A DNA stretch of 64,000 nt from Botryosphaeria dothidea (Eukaryota; Ascomycota; Dothideomycetes; Botryosphaeriales; Botryosphaeriaceae): positions 3,162,001 through 3,226,000 of the forward strand of contig WWBZ02000040.1 in NCBI GenBank assembly GCA_011503125.2, written 5' to 3'. The stretch's first letter is position 1; each line of letters begins with the position of its first letter. The notes beneath the pieces are model-generated. The model made no database searches. It was not told where the DNA came from and saw only the letters and a program-made list of their open reading frames with translations. The position numbers and the translations under genes were made by a program. Below, piece after piece: positions 1 through 9,550 of the stretch.

Positions 1-37
1 TGGGGGTTTAACAGCAGTAGATTTGATCGGTATGGCT

Positions 38-68
38 GCCCTGTTGGGTTCATTCAACCCAACAGGGC
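38..68. repeat. Perfect 13-bp inverted repeat (hairpin)
   Basis: The arm at 38-50 (gccctgttgggtt) is exactly complementary to 56-68, with a 5-nt loop (cattc). It lies about 120 bp beyond the 3' end of the small minus-strand gene at 188-352. It could fold in the 3' part of that transcript or of an unseen gene to the left. No function can be assigned from sequence. Confidence 0.7.
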
Positions 69-187
69 GAACCAGCGTGGGCACAGCAGTGGTGCAAAAA
101 TGAAAAGGTACTGAACCCTCCGATGCCCCTTCCTCGTCCGGTCATGTTTTTATCCTTTGCCCCTCACTTGAAGTATCTTCCGCAACC

Positions 188-352
188 TTAGAAGGTGAAA
201 GCCTTGGAATAAGCCGCGAGTCCGGCAATAATTGCAATGGCGGCAATCACGCCGGTGATGATGAGGCCAGCGTTCTTGACCTCGACGGGCCTGGGGCGTG
301 GCTGCAGCGGCTGCGGGCCAACGCGGTGGAAATTGCCTCGACCGCGAGCCAT
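188..352 (-). CDS. Small C-terminal single-pass membrane protein
   Basis: A 54-residue protein is read from ATG at 352. It has a basic, proline-rich N-terminus (MARGRGNFHRVG...) followed by one hydrophobic helix of about 20 residues (NAGLIITGVIAAIAIIAGLA) and a short AYSKAFTF tail. This is the layout of a tail-anchored or single-pass organelle membrane protein. An in-frame ATG 33 nt upstream (385) would add 11 residues. Just upstream on the same strand a GTAAGT donor and a GATATAG acceptor suggest a 5' intron, so the first exon may be non-coding or may add residues. I do not recognise the family. The hydrophobic segment and splice signals argue that it is real; the short length keeps confidence moderate. 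Confidence 0.5.
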   Translation of the reverse strand: MARGRGNFHRVGPQPLQPRPRPVEVKNAGLIITGVIAAIAIIAGLAAYSKAFTF

Positions 353-385
353 TCTGGTTCGGTCACGTATGTATGTTCCTGTCAT

Positions 386-2510
386 CTATATCAGGGTTAC
401 ACTGTCCTTGCCAAAGGCTGAAAAATATATCCAAGACTTACGACGTCGGTGGGCGGGCGAAAGGTGTACGTTTGGTGGTAGTCGTGTGTGGGTTTGCGTG
501 CGCGTTTGAAGTTGACGTCGACTGTGTTTGGTGTGAGTGTGTGTGGAAGGTCGCTGGGTGGGAAAGAAAGGGGAGTTATAAAGGTACGAAGACGAAGGCC
601 TTACAAGGTGTGCAGCTGACAGGATCTAGCAAGAGTTCGGCTACCGGAGTGGACCCGTGACGGTAACATCTGTGTCTAATGAGTGAATGTGAGTGTGAAT
701 GAGGAAAGCAATCTTGGTCTTCGGCCGGTCACAAGTGAGGCTATCTCGAGCCCTTCGTTCTGTGGACACATGAGCATACACGAGTGAGGTTGCTCCTTTG
801 CCGCAGTTCTAATTCTTACGAGCATCGACGCCGCGGTCAGTATGGCCGCTTTATGTATGATGGACATGGCAGCGATTACCTTGGCGAGGAGATGAAGCGG
901 CAGGCATGGCAGAGAAGGCGGTCAAGGCCGCTGCACCAACTACATCCGATCTGTCTCTTGCGGCGACACTCCTCGATACCACAGACCCACGGTGACGAGA
1001 GCAGCAGCACCAAAGGTGAAAACATCAAAAGAAGCTCTGGTGAGCGTGGCTGTGGGGGCTAGTGAATGTGGTAGTCCTGGTGGCGCAATATTGGGTGTTT
1101 GTGGGCGGGTGAACGAGCCAAGAAGGGGACATAATCCCAAGCGCCGGTGTTCTCAGTACCCAGCTAATGACGGTGTGTGTGGTTCATCTGGAGCTTTCTT
1201 CAGTTCCCACGACGCCTAGTCAGCCCTTGACGGTCAAAGGGTGGGTACCCAAAAAGGGTGGTGGTCCGTCGAGTCACCCTTCTTACGGCCATGGGGTCGC
1301 GGGGCCTGTGGTCTTCTGAACCGCCCTGCAAACCATGGTGGGGCAGTCAGCTTAGGAGGTCCTGCGGGGTGTATATCCGTGAGTGTTGTGTTCCCTTCAT
1401 CGAGGTGGTGGAGGGGCCCTGCTGTCCCGATGCTGCGAGGTTCAATCCCTGGCAGCGGCGTCGTAAGTTTTGCTCTTTTTTTACCCTCCATTGCTTTTGT
1501 GACCTGTCTTCACAGCTCATATTCACTCCTCCGTCTCTTGACACCACTCCTTTGATTCTTCTAAATGTCCTTCATAGGCACCCGTCCGACCCTAACGCCG
1601 TCGACCTCAGGGCGTCATTCATGGTCACGCACACATCTCACTGACTGGAGAAACGAAACGTCTGTCGACCTAGTAGTACGCGCACTTCACCACCGTACTA
1701 GGTTGCGGCACCAAAATACCTCGATAATACGCTCCCATGACAAACTAGCTACCCTCGGCCGCAGCCTCCACCTGGGCTCCTTGACTGAGTACCAGCTCCA
1801 CCCAATCCCAACCCCACACTTCTCTTCCTCACATCGGGCGCTACCCCGGGTTCCCAAACGCCACCACAAACATACCAGGCTACCGTTGAGATACCGAAAA
1901 GGCGCATACCGGAGGGAGATACAGCAAATCACGAAAAGCGTTGCGCTTCTCCCACACCGGCGAAGTGTTCCGCAGACAAACGGCGGCCAAGCGCACCAGC
2001 AGACCGTCACGCCGTGAGCTGGCCGGCAAGGCACACCCCAGACCCAACACGATCCCACCCGCGCCGAAAAACCTCTGCCCAAAGTCCATATGTATTCGCA
2101 AATCCCCGCGCGAGCCACCACCTCGCTCGACGCAGGCCGGCCATGCACGTCAGAGCAAGGATCGGCACCAGCGCGCCCAGTGACGCGCTGCGCCCTCAGC
2201 CTTCCCACCATGTCTTCGCAGCAAGCCCCAGTAGAAACACTCGCGAACGATACGCAGCGCTCTATCTATCGCGTAATCCGGGACTTCTTGCTTACGCTTC
2301 TGAGACATGGCGCATGATCCAGATTATTTTGCGCCGCAGAAGAAAAGGAAGAGGGGGAGAAAAAAGCACGCATGTGTGTAAAAAGCGCCGAACGACCTCT
2401 CCAACAACCTTCCGTAGCACCAGAGATTACCTCCATTTCACAAACGCAGTGCTTCACGGAACACAGAGCAAACGGCCCGGAAAAATTTCCACCTTCCACC
2501 ACATCCAAAT
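386..2510. other. Gene-poor stretch, no supported gene
   Basis: Several 60-170 codon ORFs lie on both strands but have low-complexity or arginine-rich translations and no family features. A minus-strand frame at 940-1140 encodes a hydrophobic segment (FGAAALVTVGLWYRG) behind a possible CTCACCAG acceptor, but has no convincing start. A plus-strand TATAAAGG sits at 577-584 with no gene after it. Around 1400-1470 there is a tRNA B-box-like GGTTCAATCCC that does not fold into a tRNA. Confidence 0.5.
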
Positions 2511-2693
2511 ATGTGCCTACAGATAGTCACCAGATACGCCTGCGGGCACATGAAGAAGACGCGGCGGATCATCTGCACCCGGGCGCAAGGCATGTCCTGC
2601 GGCAACTTCAGGGTCACGGAGAACGTGTCTGCTTTCAAGTGCAGGCTGGGCTGCCCCGGGCCGCACGCTGGAGAGTCTCCATGGATATATTGA
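2511..2693 (+). CDS. Small cysteine-rich protein (MC...Y.CGH type)
   Basis: A 60-residue ORF begins MCLQIVTRYACGHMKKTRR and carries six cysteines (C2, C11, C22, C30, C44, C48). The order Met-Cys, aromatic-x-Cys-Gly-His, then further spaced cysteines resembles short MC-x(n)-Y-x-CGH hypothetical proteins common in ascomycetes; this likeness is from memory. There is no signal peptide, so it would be intracellular, and the Cys/His spacing would suit a small metal-binding fold. No intron is visible. It lies 260 bp from the 3' end of the VIT-VWA gene, with which it converges. Confidence 0.5.
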   Translation: MCLQIVTRYACGHMKKTRRIICTRAQGMSCGNFRVTENVSAFKCRLGCPGPHAGESPWIY

Positions 2694-2953
2694 AGGTGTG
2701 AACCGGTGATGGTTGGCAGTCTTAGGTCCCTCACAAGGTGCATCTTTGCTGATTGATGTACATATGTTACTTCTCAAGGCGATCAAGTATTTTGACCAGT
2801 GCATTCGAGTGGAAAGAATGTTCCATCCTTACTTGGCGATTCCGAGCAATGAAACCACCGAGCTAAAGCAATACCTAAAGATCGTTCAATATATCGTCCC
2901 TTTTTGTGGTCACCCTCTTGCGATCATCTTTCTGCGGTCACGCTTTCCCCACG

Positions 2954-5900
2954 CTACTGCCCCTTAACCAAGCGTTCCGCCGATGCCGCCAACTTTTCCA
3001 GCGTCTCTTCATCCCCACTATTCGTCCTCGCCCACTCCTCGGCCTTCTCGACCACCAGCTCCCAGCTCTCCTCCTCGTTCCGCAGCACGTTCCTCAGGTA
3101 CGCCACCGCCAGCATCGTCGCGACCAACTTGCCCGGCACCAACTTCTCCTGCGCAGCATTCTCCTCACTGACGCCCACAGCCTCCAGCAGCTTCTCCTCC
3201 CACTCCCAGAACCCCTCGAAGCTCTGCAGGGAAGTCAGCTTCTCGAGCTGCGTCTGCGCATTCCACTTCGCCCTCTCTGCATCAGCGGAATCAGGAGCAA
3301 AATTGTTGGTCCTGGCGTCACCGTCATCCTTGTCGACCTCCGCCTCCACATCGCCGGATCGCCTCCATTCAACCTTTCTCTTCTTCTTTTTCAGGCGGAG
3401 CAGTGTCTGCGATGGCTGATCCCCCGGGTGAGCGACCACTCGTCCGCCAAACTGTTGCTGCTGCATCATCTGCCGGGCAGCAGACATCTGTTGCATCTGC
3501 TGAGACTGCACAGCAGCCATATGCATGGCCTGCGGCTGCGCGCCCATCTGCATGCGCGGTTGGCCGGTAGTAGAACTCCTAGGCGCCAACGTATCGGTCA
3601 CCCGTTGGCGGAATCCCGTCATCGTCCCACCGCCACGCCCGCCACCGCGTGTGCCGCCAGCGCTCATGCCACCCAAGGCTGCAGGGCCGCCGCGCCTACG
3701 CTTCATATGGAGACGGTTTCTGTTGGACTGCTCGAGGAGCATGAGGTCCGACTGGTGTTTGGGGAGGGAACCTGATCCGGAGGACACCATGCCACCGTTA
3801 GTCGCTGCCAATTGTCGAAGATTTGCGGGGTTAAAATCACGGTCCCGAGTCCGCATCGATACGCGCGGATCAGAGGATCGGTGAGGCAGTTGGCGGGCCG
3901 TACCTTTTGAAGCCTGGGACTCGTCGTCCAGGTATTCCCAATCCTGTTCCATCCTCTTGTCCTCCTGGGTGGTGCTGTTCTTTTCCAATGCGACGAAGGA
4001 GCACCACTTGCCGGCAACTTGGAACTCTACGCCCAGGCGCACGGCTTCGCGCTCTAGCATCTCATCCCAACGGCCTTCCATCTTGCCCTTCAACTTGGCA
4101 CCAGTTGGATCAACTGCTTCGGAGAGCCAGCCGCGTCCTTCCTCCAGCTCTCGGATGGCTGCACGTGCCGCAAGTTGGTGGACGGTCTCGCCCTTACCCT
4201 CATTCTCAGCTGCCAGCTTGACCGGAATCTCGAGTTCGAGAGGTCCGTGAGCTGAGGTGCCACGCAGTACGACCGAGGTTGGGGTCCGGCCGGCAGCAGG
4301 TGAATTAGGGGAGAGCACAAGGTAGACAGTAGTGCGGTTGAATGGGAAAAGCGGGGGGATGCGAGTTGGTGCTTGGAGGATTGCTGGTGCATTGATTGGA
4401 GGAAGATGTGCGTAGCGGTCTGCGCCCTCGGGAAACTTCTCCTTTGTGCTCGGCGCTTCAACGTTGATTGACTCGTCGAAAAGAGAAATCGGCTCCTTTT
4501 GTTTCTGTCGAGCTTTGTCAGCTATATGTGTTAATCAGCTGGGGTCTCTGGTTACTCACCTCTTCAGCTTCCTTCCCAGGTTCCTTGTCCTGCAGCTTCA
4601 GGTCAACACGCAAGCTGTCAGTTACCTTCTCAATGATCTCGAAATCATCGTCAGTATCAGAGTTCTCCTGGGCTTCGGCGTATTTAACCTCCAAGCTGTA
4701 GTCGGTGATGTGCGGAGTCAGAGCAGCCTTCAGCATTCGTACAACTTTGTTGTCAAGCTTCTCGTTGTCACCAACAGCTTGAGAGAAGCCATTTCCTGCC
4801 CTCGCAACGCCCTCAACGAGGGCGGAGCTAGCGTTGAGACCAACACCGAGGGTGAAAACGCGTATCTGCTCTCTATTCTCGTGGATTTGCTCATTTAGAT
4901 AGGCAAAGATCCAATCATGCTGCCAGACATCGCCATCGGTAAGAATCATAACTTCGAGCTCCATATCCTTGTATCGATTCTCGATGGTAGCTTGAAGAGG
5001 CGCGAAGATCTCAGTACCTCCATAGTTGGCGGCGAAACCTTCCACGTGTCTGACTGCCTCGTTGAGGGAATCTTGAGTGTATGCTCTGCTCTTCGGCCAC
5101 AGGAAGGAGTGTGTGCTGCCGAAGGAGCAGATGTTGAATCTTACACCAACCGGCAAACTCTTCAGGAAAACCTTGAGTGCAGATATTACCGTAGGTATCT
5201 TCCACCCGTCGTCCATGCTGCCGCTGCGGTCGCAAATGAAAACGACTTCTGGCTTGATGGACGGCAACGCGAACTTCGGGATCAAAGTTGTCATGACGGC
5301 TCGCTGCTGAGGTATGCGCGGATGGACCTCGAGGATTGCGGCAGGTTTACTGGTATCCATTGGAATTACCTGTATGATGAAGTCTTTCTCAAGCTCGGCG
5401 GTTCCCAAGCTCAGAGTTGCCGAGGCCTTAGCCATGGTAGGTTCAGCCTCTGGGGACGTGGACGTCGTACCCATGGAAACGGCAATGGGATGAGTCGGTG
5501 AGCGGAGTTGCTTGATGTATGAATCATCCAAGATTGCGTCGACAACAATCTCCATGCCGGAATCCGCCTGCGCAGTGGGAATGTCTGCTTTGCTGAGCAG
5601 CTCACCGGGATACTCACCATAGCGGGGGGCAATGGCGGTGGGGATAGTGAAGCGGATGCCGTCGACCTCGGCATCGTGCTTCAGTTCGCCTAGATATGTA
5701 ATCTCGGAGACTATGGTTGCTGCAGGAGGAATGTTGCCGACAGTCGTGGTAAAGACATCCGATGCATCGGGCAGTTGTTCTAAAAGACCAGCGGTTTCAC
5801 CACGCTCAACTGCTTCTTGGAAGTCGGCCTTAGCCCTTTCCTTCTCCTTGACCAATCCCTTGATGATGCGAGCTCCAACGCGGCATGTGAAGCCGACCAC

Positions 5901-6122
5901 AGAAACGCCGTCATACAATGGGAACGTGTAGCGGACATTCTTGATGGCCTTGGTCTGGTTGGGATTCGTGAAAGTCTGGGTGAGGACTGTACGGGAGGTC
6001 TTGGAGAGAATAGTTGTATGGGACTTGAGAGTGACTTGTGGCAGGTAGTGCCTCTGCCACTGACTCCAATGCGGATTTTCAGGGTGGTAAGAGCAGTAGT
6101 AGAAACCGCAGATATGAGCCAT
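2954..6122 (-). CDS. VIT and von Willebrand factor A domain protein
   Basis: Two exons (6122-4560 and 4504-2954) are joined across a 55-bp intron with GTGAGT donor, CTGAC branch site and CGACAG acceptor, giving 1037 residues. The start is ATG at 6122 (MAHICGFYYC), typical of fungal VIT-VWA proteins. A VIT domain covers about residues 25-160, including PLYDGVSVVGF, EKEKA-like EKERAKADF and DVFTTTVGNIP. A VWA domain follows at about 290-455 with a complete MIDAS: DRSGSM at 298-303, a Thr in NYGGTEIF, and Asp in LTDGD. The conserved PTSVVLRGT and LELEIPV block starts exon 2. The last third is low-complexity, Met/Gln-rich and basic. By analogy with inter-alpha-trypsin inhibitor-like proteins it probably mediates protein binding; no signal peptide is seen, so it is presumably cytoplasmic. 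Confidence 0.93.
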
Positions 6123-9100
6123 GATGAACAATGGCGGAATGAAGATGGCAGCAGTAAGCAGTGTGCAGCTCAGCGGCTAACTTGTGTTCCTGCGCGGCTT
6201 CGAGAAACCAGAAAGGAAGTTTGATGGCTTAAGTAGGCGAGCGGATGTGGCGCAGCGTTGCTGCCTATTGCAGAATACGGTTGCCTGAGTACAGTCATCT
6301 CCCGCAACCTGCCTTTTGTGGAGCACGACCACTCCAGCATTGAAGTAGCCGTCTGAAATCTCCTCAAACATGATGAATTCTTGAAAATTTTGCTGCGGGG
6401 TGTGCCATGTGAGAGAAAAAGATGCCTTGTGTGTCGTGGTCAGTGCGTTATGTTGAAGGTTGATGTTAGAAGGATTGCATCAGCAAGCACAAACACAGGC
6501 GTGGATAGTCGATGCGTTGATCAAAATGTGAGAATCATCCATTTGTATGAACGGGAAATTAAATGGAGATGGACGTTTCATATCCCCTTGCAGGTTTGCG
6601 CTTGCCGTTGTAACACTTTTGGTGCCGGCGTCTGGGAGCAGGCGTCATGTTTCCAACTCGAGAGCTTGGTTGGGAGTTCAAAGCTGGTTGCGCAAAAGTC
6701 TGCTTCCCTGAAGAAGGTATCGAATGACGAGGGTCTCGGTTTGCATCGGAAAATGACAACTTATCCACTCTTGCTGCACGCGGGACTACTCCGATGAGTG
6801 TTGTCCCACAGCTACCTTGTAAACCCGCACCAGGACATTGCGACAGGATTTCCGACTCGGGTTGCCGGGTCGCAAAAGTTCTCTCAAGGGCTCGTTGAGG
6901 CCGTGCTACTCCGAGATAAAATGATGATGTTGCCGAGCGGATGGATCGGAGCTATCGGGAGCCGGCGAGATGCTAGTACAACTAGCCAGGGGATGGCCCG
7001 AGTAGCTTATTCTTGGGTGGAAATGGCTCATGAAGCTAGCGCTCTTGTTGCTTTTGTGGTGCTTGTTCTGCTTTTTCGCTCTCACCGTCTGGACCTCGAC
7101 ATGCTCCGCTTTGAGCCAACGCATACCGCTAACTCAAATACTGACGATAAGGTGCTGTGCGGGGCCAAAAAGGCGCTTGCGGGTCCAAGCCCGGCACTTG
7201 AGCCCAAAGCCGTGGGCCCAGATCTAAAGAAAAAGCACATGTTTAGGTTGAAGAAAACGTGCGTACGCAGCATCAGGCAGCCACATGCCGGGCGGCAGGA
7301 CCAAAAAGAGTTATCGGCAGCTATGAAAGGTTAGGCGTGAGGCTGAAAGAAGAAAATCTGCAGAAAGAAGATCTGCAGGTCTTCGGCTCCATCCGCTCTT
7401 GACTCGGGGGAGGGCATGATTGCAGATGCCATCGGAGCCGAGACAATCTGGACCGGTACCTGGCAGGATCGCGCAGCACGGGCGCGATTGGGTGGTGCGA
7501 AGGTCTCAGTTCTGCAAAGATAGTGCTGACGGTAGTAGCGAGATGAGCGGCAGCAAACAAAGTGGGTGGAGATGTGAAGGATTGACGTTTGATTGAGGTT
7601 GACTGTCGCGGCTAATTGACTTCTGATGTGACGGGGCGGATCGAGTGTTTCGCACAGAGAGGTTTAAGGTTGTCCGGTCGTCGGGGCGATGAGGACTCTG
7701 AGCCGGAGCTTGGATGGATCCCAATTAGTCGTATCCTCCGTGGGTGCATGCCACGCCTATCCCAGACAAGTCCACGGGCTGTGGCGAGGCTGCGGGACGA
7801 CTCGTATCCGCTTTTGAGAGGCTCCACTGCCCAAAAGCCCGCGGGGGCACCGGTCTGGCGTGGCACGGCGGCGGCACGCGTTGAAATGGTAGCGCAACAA
7901 CGAGAGGCAGCTGTGACAGCGTCTGCCCCGCCCGAGATGCAGGCCGACTCGGAATCGGTGGTGCAGCAGGACAGGAGCAGGATTTATCGCAGGATCTATT
8001 ATTGCCGGTGCAACGGTGCGAGGGAACAGTGTGCGCGAGTGTCTTGGCTGGCAGCATGTGAGTCGCGGGCGTGGAGCGTGGAGCGTGGAGGCTCGCCCGG
8101 GCGGAGGATCCGCAGGCAGGCAGGCATGCTGGCCGGGAAGGCAGGATCGACTGGACTCGACTCGTTCGCTGCCGCACCGCTCGAACACGGTCGTGAACTT
8201 TGTCGTCCTCGTCCACATTCGGGCCCCGTATCATTCTCCAAGCCACCAACTCCGTTGCGTCAAGCCAACCGCACCGGGCGCTTTTTTCGTGCGCGGCGCC
8301 AAACGCTGCCCGCCGTTAGCCGGCTGCTAGGGCGCCTCCGGCTCGCTCAACTCTCGACCTCACCCATCACGACCATCGGCTTCTCGGAGCGCCGTGCCCT
8401 CTGGTGCATACACGCTGCCAGGGGTCGTATTCCTTGTCCGCCCGCCATTGGTCCGCTTCCTCGTCGCTTGCAACCCTCCATCAGCCGCTTCGGCCTTGGA
8501 TGATAACGACACGGCCTGCAGCCTAAGAATAGCAACCATGCCGCCCTCTGGACCTCCCGCGTCCAGTAGCTCCATCACCACCATTGCTTCATGATTCCTC
8601 TGCCTGCGACATGGCGCCGTCCGAGAGGATGACCGCCATGATGCCTGCCGCTGCACACCACCTTGCCTCAACACCGGCGCCCTAGTTGCCGTACTGTGTA
8701 CCGATGACCATATCCACGGCACCCCCAATGCTCAAACGCTTGCGTGATTTCGAAAACGACCGCTTGCTTAGTCCTTCCCCGAGTCTGGACCTGTACGATA
8801 GGCGTCGGACGAGCTCGAGCAGTCGTGTGCCTGAGTCCCGCAAAGTACAGCTTTTATCGATTCGGCAGTGCGACACTTCCAGAACCTGGCCGCTATCCGC
8901 AAGGATCGCTATCGTGCAGATACGGGCGGCGATGTCCGCAAGCTGACGGGCTTGCCTGCTGGAGCCTTGGTGTTTTAGCTTTTTTTCAAGGTTGTTGGGA
9001 GCGGCCGATAGCGTGGGCCAGAAGCGAATCGGCTGCAAATCATGCCCATGCCCCAAACGAGGACCTCGCTGTGCCACAGTTCCTCCTTTTGGTCAAGTCG

Positions 9101-9550
9101 CGCGAACGAACGTCCGTCGCGCCATCTCTAGCCCGCTCCAGCTCTCCCAGGGTGTCGGTCGCGCCTCTCGTCGTGGCATTGAGCCGCCCATTCAACGCTA
9201 TCTCGCCTGGCCATGGCTGCCTACCCAGACACACCCCGGCCGCAATCCTTTTCCGGGCCCAGTATATCATTATGCCGCATCCCAGGGAAACTTTTTTGGT
9301 TCACCCTCCGCCCTTCGCTTTCTGCGGTACCAGCCACAGGCTTTTTGCCCGGGCCCCATCTCTCGTTCTTTGACCTCCACCTCTCTCCTGGATTCATCCT
9401 TGTAGAGCGTGTTGCGTGCTTCTGATCGTTACCACTGGTCACCCGTTCCTACCAATCGTTACTTACTTATTCCGTCTGCTGCCCTGTCCATCATCTTCAA
9501 CGCCAACTGGGCTCTGCCGGCTTTAGGACTTGGTCCGTGCATCTACTCCA
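6123..9550. promoter_or_regulatory. Long divergent intergenic region (VIT-VWA / GT2)
   Basis: These 3.4 kb separate two genes transcribed away from each other. A 64-codon ATG-started ORF on the minus strand (6371-6177) ends 54 bp before the VIT-VWA start and would act as an upstream ORF if transcribed. The 0.9-kb plus ORF at 7616-8503 is Arg/Pro-rich and shows no family features. The stretch just before GT2 is pyrimidine-rich (about 9360-9500), common in fungal promoters and leaders. No other gene is supported. Confidence 0.45.

Noticed and set aside
1400..1475. Possible tRNA: GGTTCAATCCC looks like a B box and an A-box-like TGGTGGAGGGG lies upstream.
   Set aside because: A- and B-like boxes are only about 33 nt apart, the T stem has a G-G mismatch, and no 7-bp acceptor stem or anticodon arm can be formed.
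1687..2211. 174-codon minus-strand ORF.
   Set aside because: Low-information Cys/Arg/Trp-rich translation, no conserved pattern, overlapping ORFs of similar size on the other strand.
7616..8503. 295-codon plus-strand ORF upstream of GT2.
   Set aside because: Arg-rich, no domain, opposite strand equally open, and no splice or promoter support.
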